Assembly (NCBI GenBank): GCA_035610365.1
Contig: CM069432.1
Coordinates: forward strand, 227,872,532 to 227,936,531
Source: Aquatica leii
Lineage: Eukaryota; Arthropoda; Insecta; Coleoptera; Lampyridae
Length of the DNA stretch: 64,000 nt
Direction of reading: 5' to 3'
Part shown: positions 1 through 10,940 of the stretch, in pieces
Layout of the letters: each line of letters opens with the position of its first letter
Position numbering within the stretch: position 1 is the first letter of the stretch
The notes under the pieces: generated by a model
What the model was told of the DNA's origin: nothing
Databases searched by the model: none
What the model saw: only the letters and a program-made list of their open reading frames with translations
Program-made: the position numbers and the translations under genes

Positions 1-412
1 TTACACAGGGTATACCAAAAAGGTAGTATTTGGGTCAGGTTTATTTTTTATCAAATAAATGAAAACTAATATAGAAAAGTCTAACCGCAATGCAGGATCC
101 TTGGTAGTAAATCACACAAATCTTGTTTGCAAAAAAAAAATTAGTGAGCTTATAAGCATTGTCACATTATCAGGTGCAACGTTTAAGCCATTTAGCCTCT
201 GTATGGGAATCTCCTTGTGGAAAAAAATCAAACATAACACAAGACCTCATGTTTTGGTTGCTAATATTTTAGTTAAAATTTGCGGTCATTTAGACAATTT
301 TTCATGCATTCCCTTTTTGGTATGAGTATTACCTAAAATATTCGACTTTGTTTTAGGCGACCACAAGTCGATCTAAATATGCAAAGATAATTCTTAATTC
401 GCTGGAATAATA
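1..412. other. AT-rich sequence, nothing identified
   Basis: An 88-codon frame at 59-325 (+) is open, but I recognise no motif in it and it is too short to call in DNA this rich in A and T. No RNA gene or repeat was seen here. Confidence 0.5.
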
Positions 413-690
413 ACATTTGACTTTATGCAAAATTTGCCACATCTCAATATACATGTTTAAGAAATTTTCTATTACAGGCAGCTGTGGGTATACCTGTTTG
501 ACATCCACAATCTTAGATGACAACACTGGATACAAAAAGTCTGTAAATGAGTTCTGTATTTTTTTATTTGATTACAAAATTACATACCTTCTAAGGTTAA
601 GGAACTGCATATCTTTTCCGACGGATGCCCTGGTCAGAATTTAAACAATACAATAGTCAGGTTGAAACGAACAGTAAAAAGTTTTTAATG
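413..690 (+). pseudogene. Relic of a repeated arthropod protein with a D-x-C-x-GQN motif
   Basis: Read on the plus strand, this stretch gives pieces in the order FDLMQNLPHL, FYYRQLWVYLFDIHNL, NEFCIFLFDYKITYL and KELHIFSDGCPGQNLNNT. I recognise this order from a large family of unnamed, repetitive proteins in insects and other animals. Its usual signature is an N-terminal FDL..NLP..P, then YxRQLWxYxxxIH, then NEVxSFL, then SDxCxGQNxN. The acidic and Gln-Asn motifs look like a nuclease or transposase core, but the element class is not known to me. The copy is a broken internal fragment spread over more than one frame. Confidence is good for the family and low for any function. Confidence 0.6.
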
Positions 691-1610
691 TAAAAACGTT
701 TCGTCACTTCATTTTTGATCCTGCATTTCCAGGTTTAGTGACTATATCGGAGTTTATTAATAGATTATTTTATTTAAAGTTTACAACAAAAAAAAATTTT
801 TTGAACTTGATAGAAATGAGTACAGTTCTAAACATTTTATGCTGACATTTATACAAAGGCACTAGAAACCGATGCCGGGGTAATGGCGAATCCTGTATCT
901 TGCGATAATAACAACAACATTTGTATATTTACGAAAACAAAAGATATAAATTATGTATACTTTGCAGAGTTAACTTATTTTTTCGAACATCCGACTTCAA
1001 GATTACTATAGTAGTAACCTTTGTTAGAACGCAGACAAAAAGAATGTAAAAAAATTTAAAAAAATATATAAATATCATACAAATTATGCAGCTAATTTGT
1101 ACGGAACATAGCTTTAAAACTAAAAAAAAAAAACTCGTGGTAAAGGAGTATCATTTGGCTCTCGTACAATTTAACATTCTGACACGTTTTAACAAAAAGC
1201 AGTGTTGGTTTTAATATAAAAATAGAACTATTTCAAACACTACTAGAAAAGTAATAAAACAGTCCTAATTGTAATCATATGTATAAAAAAAGTATATATG
1301 AAAATAAATGATTTTTCAACCCTGTTTATATTTTTACTTATTTTCCAAAACATAAAATTCCAAATAAACCCTTATAAAAAGAATAAATTTGTACCAAACG
1401 AACTGGAGTTACTAAATAAAATAATTTGTAATACTACATTTGATTGCAAATTGCAAGGTTAAATCTCGCATTGAGCGTACTGTAAACGCATAGAATTTTA
1501 TCAAATAAAGTTTTGAAATATGAAAACGTATGCAAAGCTTTATCTTTTTTGCTTTATTACTATCACTAAAAATTATTTGGATTATTCATTTATTTAATTT
1601 TATGTCTTTA
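691..1610. other. AT-rich spacer
   Basis: Poly-A and poly-T runs and scattered stops in all frames. I see no gene or repeat here. Confidence 0.5.
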
Positions 1611-1744
1611 ATCTAATGCAACTCCCACAATTGCATCAACAAACGTTATACTTTATATATATTACATGTGATCGGTATAACCATTGCTAATCTGTATATA
1701 AAGCTATAAGGTTTGTTGATACAATTGTGGGAATTACGTTAGAG
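1611..1744. repeat. Head-to-head inverted repeat, arms about 46 bp
   Basis: The arm at 1611-1659 is the reverse complement, with scattered mismatches, of 1697-1744. Both contain the core TTTGTTGATxCAATTGTGGG. About 38 bp of AT-rich DNA separates them. The right arm is the start of the hammerhead-like repeat that follows, so the left arm is a fragment of a second copy in the opposite orientation. A related forward copy lies at 13395. Confidence 0.75.
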
Positions 1745-1855
1745 TGTATCTCCTACTGCCGATGAGCTCCAAAAAGGTGAAACGGCTGTGTAGTAGTTCA
1801 CTATGGTGGGATTTGCACCATTGCCTAGACTTTGTTTTAACCCAAATGTATTTTA
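1706..1855 (+). repeat. Dispersed repeat copy 1 carrying a hammerhead-like core
   Basis: This 150-bp stretch shares its order of words with 13395-13530: GGTTTGTTGATxxAATTGTGG, then a GATGAG box, a purine-rich box, TTCACT, ATTTG and AATTGCA or CATTGCC. Two divergent copies in one window show that it is a genomic repeat. Penelope-like retroelements and some short retroposons of animals carry hammerhead ribozymes in just such short units. Assignment to one of them is inference. Confidence 0.65.
1753..1796 (+). ncRNA. Degenerate hammerhead-ribozyme-like core
   Basis: The hammerhead consensus is CUGAUGA, stem II, GAAA, short stem III, then the cleavage site, with stem I closing the ends. Here CCGATGAG (1759-1766) is followed by CTCC AAAAA GG as an eroded stem II, then GAAAC (1779-1783), a short GGCTGT, and TAGT, which pairs with ACTA-like sequence before the core. 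The second U of CUGAUGA is C in this copy. In the copy at 13450 CTGATGAG is intact but the GAAA box is not. Probably inactive now. A chance match is possible, but the two copies complement each other. Confidence 0.45.
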
Positions 1856-4474
1856 TGTTGTGATTTTATCCCGCAGTTTTATTCAGAGATATTTTGAGTT
1901 ACATGGGTGTAAAATCGACTTACATCTTTATAGCTATTTACAAATTACAGATAATACATAAACTAAAGTAAATTTATATTTCTGTTTTAATTATTATACA
2001 TATAATCAATTAATTTTGTTCATCAAGTAGCAAACCAAAAATATTTAATGAGAAATAGATATATTACACAGTTGCTTTTATTATCAAATATGGTTATAGA
2101 GTTATAGACGGTTACCATGACAAAACATAATTGTAAAAAATGAAATTTAGTTAATTTTAATCTTTTAAATTAAATAAATCGTAACGAACATTATTTATTT
2201 AACTTATAAAATATTTATCATTTAAGTACGTAACTATAAAAGAGAAGAAAGAAAAGAACGTCGCCAAATAAAGAAAACTTTTATGTATTCATTTCCGCAA
2301 TAAATTAGTTTTCAACTAATAAAAACCATAAGACAGGAAACTATTTAAATTATTTACTTTAAAGCAATTATGACATCAAAAATTGTTACTTTTTCAGCAG
2401 TATTGATACATTTTTTTCAAATTAAGTTACTTTGCCATTTAAAATTACTAAGCTCAAACACAAATTATACTAAATTGTACATATATTTACGTGTTTATAT
2501 AAGGTACACTAAAATTTGCACTAAGTAAAATACCATAACAATCTAATGGCCTTTTGCGGGTTTATTATATATTACGAAACAGTTTTTTTATTATATGTAA
2601 ATTGTCCTTCTACGGATTTCGATAAACCTTTATTACTATTAACATCACTAATTGCAAATTCTCTTTTACATTATGTAACAATTAAGTATAGGACGTTTTA
2701 AGGTACGTCCCTTTCTCTTAAAGTAAAACTGTTCGTTAAACTATCCATTTCATTGCATTCGTTTTTGCAATGTTAAAGGCTTATAAATGTTTTCAGTTTT
2801 TTTTGTAGTACTGTTTAAAACTATTCTGTTAAAAAATAAACCGTTGAAAGTGTAACGTTAGATAAAAGTAAAATACCAAAACCCGTAGTGTAACATCTAT
2901 GTTAAAACAGCACGAATTTTATTTGATGTTAACAGTAACCCAGATATACTAGTGAAATTTGCGTAGGTGCACTAGTTTGCCTAATTTATCGATGTAAATT
3001 AATTATTCTTAAACTCAATTTGTACAAACAGAGTATGATCATGTTATTGAGAAAGTGACAATTTTACTAGATGTAAATTTACATAATTATTACGTCAATG
3101 CTTGTAATTTATGTGTTAATTAATTATAAGATCAAGAGAAAATTATATCAGCCTAGTGTAATTAAACATAATACAGATCTATTATTGAAGCTATAAATAA
3201 TGTATATGTACAGGTTTTCTATTACTCGCTCCAAAAGTAAATTAATCTTAACGGGTTAATGCGCATTTAATAATAAGTAGCTATATAACACAGGTGTTTA
3301 ATTGTTTCGGCCCAGTGCTAAAAAGAAACTTACAAAATTTTGTATTTTCTATGCAATCATTAAAGTTAAGAACGAAACAGCAATTTAGATATTACTATAA
3401 TTCCAAGAACCTAAATTAAAAGTTACCTTTCGGAAGTTTTGAAAGTTTTTCACTGTGATATCCTCTTATTATATAGTTACGTTTTACGTTCGTGCTAAAA
3501 ACATTACGGATTAGTTAGAATTACCATAATTTTGTGGAAAATGCATCACTTAAGTTATCAAGTTAAAATGCGTCAGTTTAATATTATCATATAATTAATT
3601 TAATTAAAAAAAAGATGGATTAAATAATTGTAAATCAGATTTCTAATATAGAACTAATTTCGAAATTGTAAAGTGTTATTAATAAATTAAAACATAATTC
3701 ATTCAAAAGGAACAATTGACCATTGCGGTATTAAGATTACTTTTTGAATATAATTTGCATGTACACACATTTTTCTAACCGATTTTTTTAATGCAAGACA
3801 TGCTGTTGACTATATGAAATGTTTTTTTATACACATAACGGTATCGGTGTTTTACCGTACTTATCTAACTTAGTTTCTACTCGTACTCTTTAAAAATGAA
3901 GAACTTACGACACCAACTGCTCATATACAGCACAATATTCAGAAAATATTATTAAACAATTTGAACCTTTTGGTCTATTAGGTTTTTGCATTCTTGTGAT
4001 CTTATATCGATAGTACCCATTTTCTTACTAACAAAAACATTATAATCAAAATTATAAAATCTAAACAGATTTATATTTAAATTAAATTTGTTGTTTTTTA
4101 TTAATGTTATTTAAATTTTAAAAAATTATACATAATGTTAAAACTTAACTAAACAAGTTAATTTATTTTATTTGGTATCAATAAGTAGTTTTTTTTATAT
4201 AAAAAAAAATAACATTTAAATAATAAGTCAAAACAGTACTACACAAATTTCTAAATTGATATAAGCAACACATCAAGTAATTATTCATATAAAAAAATAT
4301 TGAAAACAATCGTTCTTTGCTTGCAATTTTTTCACTTATTTTCTACATATTCTAGCTTTCAGTTACTCTCATCTTTTCCCAAACATTCACAAATAATAAG
4401 CATATATAACAACGATTTTGGCAAAAAGCGAGCAAGGGGATAAATAGGGATCGTTGATAGATTTATTAAAAACA
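1856..4474. other. Long AT-rich stretch without recognised genes
   Basis: No open frame of note, no RNA gene and no terminal repeats were recognised in about 2.6 kb. Homopolymer and AT-dinucleotide runs dominate. Host introns or old unrecognisable repeats are equally possible. Confidence 0.5.
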
Positions 4475-5262
4475 AGCATGAAATTCGTTTTGTTAGCTAA
4501 TGAAGACGAGTTATCATCAGTCTCGGTTGCATATTTTGTGGATATAAAGGAGAGAAAACATCCTCTAAATAGTTATTATGATTAATTAAAAACTGTGTGC
4601 TGATTTGAAAGTGATTGTTTTACTCACGGTAATCACGTTTTACAAAATTCTGCTGTTTTCTATGTGAATACGACAGCCGAGCTTAAGACAAAGATTACAA
4701 CGTATGGAACTGGCCTCTGAAAGACAATTTTACTCACGGTTAGAAAAATTTTGCTCACAATTTTCTCGCACCAAAGAAAATTATGTCAAACTCAACCAAT
4801 GAAACGGTTTGTAAAAGCAACCGACAAAACAGGTGATGCATTTAAATTTTGAAAAGCTAAATTTTTTGCCTTAGTAGGGTTAAAATAAAGGGAGTTTTTA
4901 TAGGCCACCAGATTAAACAACTTTTTTAAAATTTGACGTTTGATGAAATGTCAAAAAGAACAAAAAGTTTGGTTCGCATTCCGAAACGTTTGTGAAAAGT
5001 TTTTGAGTAGTAACAAAAGTGTTGATTATGTCACTCATGGTGAGGAATTACTATCAGCATACTCTTAAAGCAAATTTTCTGCACTCACACCTAGACTTTT
5101 TCTTTAAAAAAATAAGAACAATTTTGTATGTACATGGGGCACGGTTTCATCAAGACATCACTGTTTTTAAAAGCAAAAATGAAATACGAGTATGTTGGTA
5201 AAGTACTGCTGGTCTTTGGTATTAAAAACTTTAACTTCAGGATACAAAAAAAAACAAGCCAA
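4475..5262 (+). pseudogene. Copy A: C-terminal half of an unnamed repeated arthropod protein family
   Basis: In order on the plus strand I read MKFVLLANEDELSSVSVA, VCADLKVIVLL, MKRFVKATDKTGDAFKF, GVFIGHQIKQLF, SLKANFLHSHLDFF, HGARFHQDI and KYCWSLVLKTLT. These match, in the same order, a family of unnamed proteins abundant in insects. The family's landmarks are EEWRLFIDSSK, AVLLHNGN, CGDLKVI, LPPLHIKLGLMKQFVKAL, FLHSHLDFFPENLG, GERFHQDI and YCW. No function is known to me. Its high copy number and absence of introns suggest a mobile element. The copy is broken and spread over several frames. Related pieces lie at 35046-35576 and 39330-40310. Confidence 0.75.
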
Positions 5263-5527
5263 AAATATTTATTTAGTATTCTTTAAATTTATTATTTTAT
5301 TTATTATTTTTTATAACTAAAATATTTTTTTTTACCTCAAATAACTCATGACTACTGATTGAACGGTAATAAAAATAATGAAAAAGTGATAAAAATAGAG
5401 AGAGGTTTTTGGAATCGGTGAGTAACGAGTAAAAAGAAGGGTTTATATTCGTATTCAGTAAGTCATTTTACTTAAACATCACCAAAAATGTAACATCACT
5501 GTTATAATCGAAACATGTTGCTAGGAT
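5263..5527. other. Short AT-rich spacer
   Basis: Lies between the unnamed-family relic and the jerky-like transposase. Nothing identified. Confidence 0.4.
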
Positions 5528-5888
5528 GTCGGGTTTCATATGCCTCTAATGTTGGTATTTCTGCAAAAGAAGAAACAACATAAATTTGAAATTGGTATGA
5601 GGCTGGGCTGACGTTAACGATTCTGGTCGAATGACTGCGGAAATCTTAAAATTGTTTTAAAAGTTTATTTTGTTCAATTACTTCTTGACGTACAATTTTA
5701 TACACAAAGAATTTGGTGGTAGTAAATCTAATTTGTGACAATAATATAGAAAGATTGTTTTCCTTCCCCCTGCTCACACCGATTCCAACCATTAGATTTT
5801 TTGGCTAAACGTTCTTAAATGCAGTGAATCCGAGTAGAGCTATTAAATCTTTAAAAAATCTAGTAGCTGGTCAGTTAACTTGAATATA

Positions 5889-5985
5889 ACCGATGTGTGT
5901 TAATTGACAAAAAAGCTACGCTTCGATATTCTTCGTTAAATTCTGAATCAAAAATCTTAATGATAAAATGTTGTATCATGCTTTA
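5889..5985 (+). repeat. Left terminal inverted repeat of the mariner-like element
   Basis: Pairs with 7603-7702. Shared words include AATTGACxAAAAAGCTAC, TTCGTT, TGAATCxAAAAT and TTAATGxTAAA. TA lies just outside at 5887-5888. Confidence 0.85.
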
Positions 5986-6380
5986 TACGTCTTCGCAAGG
6001 TTCTCAAGGTTCGGACTATAAAAAAGTGTTACTTTCGATATCTGTTGGTAGAGATAGCTGTGATTATATTCAAGGAATTTTTTTTTCGTTAACAATTTCT
6101 TATTGAAAAGTTTGCTTTTAACATTTTCTTATTAACGTATTTTTACGAAGAACACGTTTGGCAACGTAAAACAAACTTTCCATTTTAATGCAATTTTGAC
6201 AGATTTTAATCATAATCATCATCTGTCAAATTTTGTCATTTATGTATCTAATTCAACTTTGTTTTATCTTTGTTTTATTTTTGTATAACCTTTGCTTTTT
6301 TGTGATTTTTTGTGTCCTTTTGATTAATTTTTGTGGTTCTGCGTTTTTTGTGTTCTTTGTTATTGTCTTGTTCACTTATA

Positions 6381-7409
6381 ATGGCTTTTACATTCAATGA
6401 ATATGCTGATATGTACCTGATGTACAGTACGTGTTTGCAAACGAGTATGGCATATGTTTTTCAAAACGAAGACAACCTAGAGGAAATACATTTCAAAGAC
6501 TAGATCAACGACTTCAACAAACTGGTTTGTTTATAACGATAAACGCTAATACTAGTCGACTAAGATAAAAGCGTGCAGTACAACAAAAAAACACAAATTC
6601 TAGAGGTTGTACACGAAGATTCTTCGCTTAATACCCGACAGTTAGCTTCAACATTAAATATCAGAATTAACAAGGCCGTTCACTTGATTCTATGAGAAAA
6701 CTTGCTTCATCTATATCACGTTTCTAAAGTTTAGCGTCTCTATAATAACCACAACATATTACAATTAAATTTGTGTAAGACAATCCTAAATTCGACTTAA
6801 AAAGATTTTTTTCGGCGTATGCTTTAGAGCGATGGATCTATACTTACCAGATATGGTGTATTTAATACAATTAATCTTTACTATTTGGCAGATGAAAATC
6901 CGCATAAATTTATAAAATATGGTCACCAAAGAAGTTTTTGCGTTAACGTTTGGCTGGACATAATGCCAATGGGTACCTTAATGTATTAGAACAAGTTATT
7001 GAACATACGCCTTAATATAATTTACATGCACGACAGAGCTCTTGCTCACTTTGCTTGTAATGTAAAAGAGTGGTTGGATGAATTCTTTCTGAATAGATGG
7101 ATTGGTCACGATGATCCCATTTTATGACCTGCAAGATCTCTTGATATCAATCCACTAGATTTTTTTGTTTGGCGTTTTATTAAAGAAAGAATGTATGCAA
7201 ACGCCTTCTCAAGACGCTATCCAAATTTCAGAAATAATTAACGCAGCAGAAATTACATCAGAAAGACTTGAACTAGTAATTCAGACGATACGAAGGTTGC
7301 AACTATGCGTAGAAACAGATGAATTTCAATTCAATCATTTTATAATAATTAATCTCATTGACTTGCTATCAGATAAAATTACAGAAATCCTGTTGGAAAA
7401 TACATTCTA
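6381..7409 (+). pseudogene. DD41D mariner-like transposase, broken
   Basis: The ATG at 6381 opens MAFTFNEYADMYLMYS, the N-terminal helix-turn-helix of a common insect transposase group (usual form VFTNEEMADMHLIYG). Next come RLDQRLQQTG-like sequence and LNTRQLASTLNI, the second DNA-binding helix. The catalytic part shows SDGSIFTRYGVFN, MHDRALAHFACNVKEW (second Asp, near 7030) and SLDINPLDFFVW (third Asp). I count 41 residues between the second and third Asp, the DD41D spacing. Several frameshifts and stops separate these blocks. The last 81 codons (7165-7410) are open, but their first part is in a frame unlike the family's C-terminus. Confidence 0.8.
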
Positions 7410-7602
7410 AATTAACATTATTAATTGTATGTGCCTAGGTACTATTTTGACAATTGCGTAATGTGTAGAATATAAGACGTGCTACCAGTTACTAGTAACA
7501 TGTTTTTGGAGATTGAAATAAAAAAAATAGCAACGGTAGGTATTACAGTCCTATGCTAGTTTACAGTATTGTCAAATGTATGTATCTTTTAAGTGGTTCC
7601 TG

Positions 7603-7702
7603 AAGCATAATAAAACAATTTAACATTAAAATTTTCGATTCAGTGTTGAACGAAAAATGTCGCAGCGTGTAGCTTTTTCGTCAATTTATACACACCCTGT
7701 AT
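7603..7702 (-). repeat. Right terminal inverted repeat of the mariner-like element
   Basis: Reverse complement of 5889-5985 with scattered mismatches and small gaps, followed by TA. It ends the element exactly where the jerky-like reading resumes. Confidence 0.85.
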
Positions 7703-8460
7703 ATAGATGAGAACTTTCTACCAACAGCAAGAACAGGTATTTCATTAAAGAATCTTGCTGAAAAAACAACACAAAAAGCGTCGACTGCAGCAGCCGCCGT
7801 TCTCCCGTTTATTAAAACATCTGAGAATCTTCCTACTGCTGTAAATGTTTTGCCAGACAAGATACTATTAATAAAGATGCTCTGTCTGTTACTAAAACAC
7901 TTTAAGTTTACCTAATAGTTGTTTAACAATTTTTCTGTCCGATATCATTTTTCTGTGTCTACGAATGACGAGAATCTTGTACTATCAGTTAGTATTCATC
8001 TTAATCTTAAACTCGGATGTTCCTAGATGCCCGATTCTTCTACCCGTAACATTGCTGACACATCCCAGAAAGATCTAATCCCGTGGAGCGTGAAAAAACG
8101 ACCATCCTCACTGCCTTACCTTACAAGAGTAAATTAAACGAATCTATTGAAATGACACAAAAAAGCAAAAACTAAAGTAAAAAAAGTAAACAAAAACTGA
8201 CGTTAAAAGGTAAAGACAATATACCTGAAGGAATAAAAACTAAGACAAGGACATAACAAAAATCAGAACAAAACCTGAAAAACACTTACAAGACAGAAAA
8301 AATTAAACAAAAACGATTTAAAAAAAAGGGAAAAACTCCTAAAAAATGAAAACTAAGCCAAAAACAAAATACAAACGGAATCAATCTGAAATACACTGGG
8401 AAGAAGACTCAATCTGCTTGTATTTCCATGATTTATAATCAAAAATCATTAAAAGTTGGT

Positions 8461-10640
8461 GTCCTTGTTGTAACGTTTACATTTTTTCGATTTAATACTT
8501 CTGTCTTAATTTAACATTTTTGGAGTCTCTGCGTGCGCAAATCGCTGATGCACATTACTCATGCGTGATTCGTAGCCATATTGTTTTATCTTCATCTTCC
8601 GTTCAACTGTCAAAGGACGCGGACGTTCCTGCATAACGTGCAGAAAATTTCCTCATGTTAAATTTGAACTGTGGAAATCTGCTTTTGTAGTATGCATTGA
8701 AAATTATCCGCTTTTGTCGCAATATTTTCGCTTTCGTCCGTTTTATATTCGCCTTTGGTTAATTAAAGAAACCCGTAATCTGAAAGGGGTAAGTGATTTT
8801 CTTTGTTCTGTACACGTGTTGTGTAACCTTTCGATTTTGCGTTTTAGTTTCTTCTTATTTTTGTACGTACGATATACTCTGGTTAATACGTTCGATTTGA
8901 TTTGTTTGGATACGTACAATTTCGATGGTTTTACGTTACGTTTTTGATTACGAATTTACGATTTATGTACGATATGATTATGGAAAATTTCTGATACGTA
9001 CGTTTCCCCTAATACGTTTATGAAGTTATGGTTATCATCGATCCAAGGTGATAGGATAAATCAAATTATACGAAAACAATAGAAAGTAAATTCTGGAAGA
9101 TTTCCAAAGATTGCGTAATTCATTTAAGTCACGTGATGAACACGCCCATGCGCGAAGTACAAACAGCAACAAGTAATTAACCTTCAAATACAAGTATGTA
9201 CCAAATTAACCTAATTAAGTGTTAGTTTTAAGATTTGTTTATATGTTCGTTTTTGGTTTCAATATTTACCCGTTATAAATTTAATATAAAAAATATTGTG
9301 GCGTCCAAATTATTATTCAAATTAGAATTGTAAATATTAGTGTACGAGTAGAATACCCCGTCCTGAACATAATTAGAAATAAGACTTATTGCTCTATTTT
9401 ATGGTTTGTGTGTTTATATTTAATAAAGTCGTAAGAGCTAGTACGGTGCTTTATTAGTTATTTATTATTATTTTAATTACGATCATTCGTTAAGTAAGTT
9501 TTTGACGTTATATTGTAGCATTTGTAATAGATGGGTACATTGTGCGTGTACTGATCTTGATAGTAACGACGATGAAGCGTCCTCATCTGTAAATTGTGCC
9601 AATAGTTTCACGTTGTACCTAATTAAACTCTCACATATTGCAACTAAATCTTAGCTACCTTGCCTTACCACCCCTAGTTTTCCTAAGATTTAATAATTGC
9701 AGATAATTAATTTTATAAACTCATTATATACAACACATAAATAAATTAAAATATAAAAATGTGTACAAGCAAGAAGGCTAAAATTATTGCTAAATTTATC
9801 TAATAACATGATCTTAATTAGAATGTAATTATAAATTTAACACTTTATATACAAAATGCAGTAGTTGCAACATGTTAACATAGCGAATAATATTTACCCA
9901 ATAAGCAGTAACGAGCACGCTTATTATGTATAGCTTGAAAAGTATTTAGTATTTTTACAATTTGCAAGTCATTCGTTTATATTATATGACTATATATATA
10001 TTCATTCATGCATATTTACTTCGTTAATAAATTAACATTAGAAAGTATATTGCAATTATTAATTAAAAATTGAAATTTTAAAAGTTGCTTAAAATATTTA
10101 ACTAGAGTAGAATACTATTAATATCGTTTTAGTAAATTGTTTTAATGTATACAGAGTGTTCAAAGTGACATTTCTCTAAAATAAATCACAATGGATATTG
10201 CTAAAACTGTTTCAAATGTTAAAACCTTAACTTATTAAACCAGCTTATTAAATGATAAGAAAACCGTTAGTCCATTACACGAATAAAATCAATAGCTATT
10301 TTTTTATTATTTGAAGCTACATACAAGGTTTACATAACTTTCTAATAATTTGTTTTCCAAAGTTTTGCAGTTTTTTGTAAAACTAGAATAAGTTATGAAC
10401 TTTGTTTTTAATTGAAGAAAAAGTTATTAGTATGTTTTTAAGAATACATAGACTGTACAGCGCGTTTCATTTAAACAAATGTTTTACGTTGTCATGCAAA
10501 AGCTTGTGGTAATAATTTACTTAATGAATTTTACTCGTACTTCTACTAATCATTAAATTTTATAATTTGTGTCACTACCATCGAAAGTGAAGCATAGCAT
10601 AACGTACGTTAATGCGGCGCCAGGCCGCAAGTCGAGCGCT
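8461..10640. other. No gene identified
   Basis: 8540-9060 is less AT-rich than its surroundings and holds many TACG words. At 9421-9456 TAATAAAG and CTTTATTA form an 8-bp stem that includes an AATAAA signal, which could mark the end of an old retroelement, but nothing else supports that. A small GC-rich hairpin lies at 10613-10629 (TGCGGC / GCCGCA). Confidence 0.4.
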
Positions 10641-10654
10641 AGATGAAGTGAGTT

Positions 10655-10940
10655 GTACTGTGAGACTTTCGACGAGAATTACATACAATATTTTTTGTGT
10701 TCTTTTTGTAAAATTAATTCTTTGTTTTTTGAAAAAGTTTAAACAGAACGGTATCGAAATCATGACACATATAATACTCTAAATATATTTTCTACTAGAC
10801 ACACATTTCTACTTAAATAATAATTGCCTTTGAAAACGCACTTTTACTTAGATTTTGTTTTTTTACCTTGCAGCTCTAATTTTTTCTTTATTACATAACT
10901 ACACTAACGAACAAATATTGTTTGTAATGAGGGCAGCACA
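10655..10940 (+). repeat. Dispersed repeat, copy 1 (partner at 56.0 kb)
   Basis: Shares with 55998-56335 the opening TTTCGACGAGAxTxACxTAC, a T-rich stretch around TTTTTTGAAAAA, and the closing words AGCTxxxTTTTTTC, ATTACxTAACTACxCTAACG and AACxAATATTG. The middle differs by insertion. No coding capacity seen. Confidence 0.65.

Larger units (their letters stand above)
5889..7702 (+). mobile_element. Tc1/mariner-superfamily element of the DD41D type, inserted in the jerky-like gene
   Basis: The element is about 1.8 kb, with imperfect inverted ends of about 100 bp (5889-5985 and 7603-7702) and a TA at each outer edge. The inner transposase remnant runs from 6381 to 7409. The right end reads CACCCTGTATA outward, typical for this superfamily. 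The host sequence reads through in frame once the element is discounted, so the edges are well supported. Because both inverted ends survive, it entered as a complete unit. The element is younger than the jerky-like copy it splits. Confidence 0.85.
5528..8460 (+). mobile_element. Jerky/pogo-like (DDE_1) transposase relic, split by a mariner-like insertion
   Basis: The left part (5528-5886) reads GFHMPLMLVFLQKKK, then FPSPCSHRFQPLD, then NAVNPSRAIKS and FKKSSSWSVNLNI. These match the DDE_1 landmarks GxxxPPMLVFPRK, FPPHxSHxLQPLD and AIxGFxKTGIWPxNPxIF. The right part (7703-8460) continues with DENFLPTARTG, a Ser/Thr/Ala-rich linker, a LPYKSKLNES box, a Lys-rich stretch, and ICLYFHDL, a remnant of the C-terminal CLYC zinc finger found in this subgroup. 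The catalytic core between LQPLD and the C-terminal part is shortened, one CLYC cysteine is lost, and several frameshifts and stops are present. Across the insertion the reading is continuous as NLNI then DENF. It is a different lineage from the two jerky-like copies at 21.7 and 25.7 kb. Confidence 0.75.

Noticed and set aside
59-325. Open frame of 88 codons on plus
   Set aside because: No motif, no neighbours that support it, and short open frames are expected by chance.
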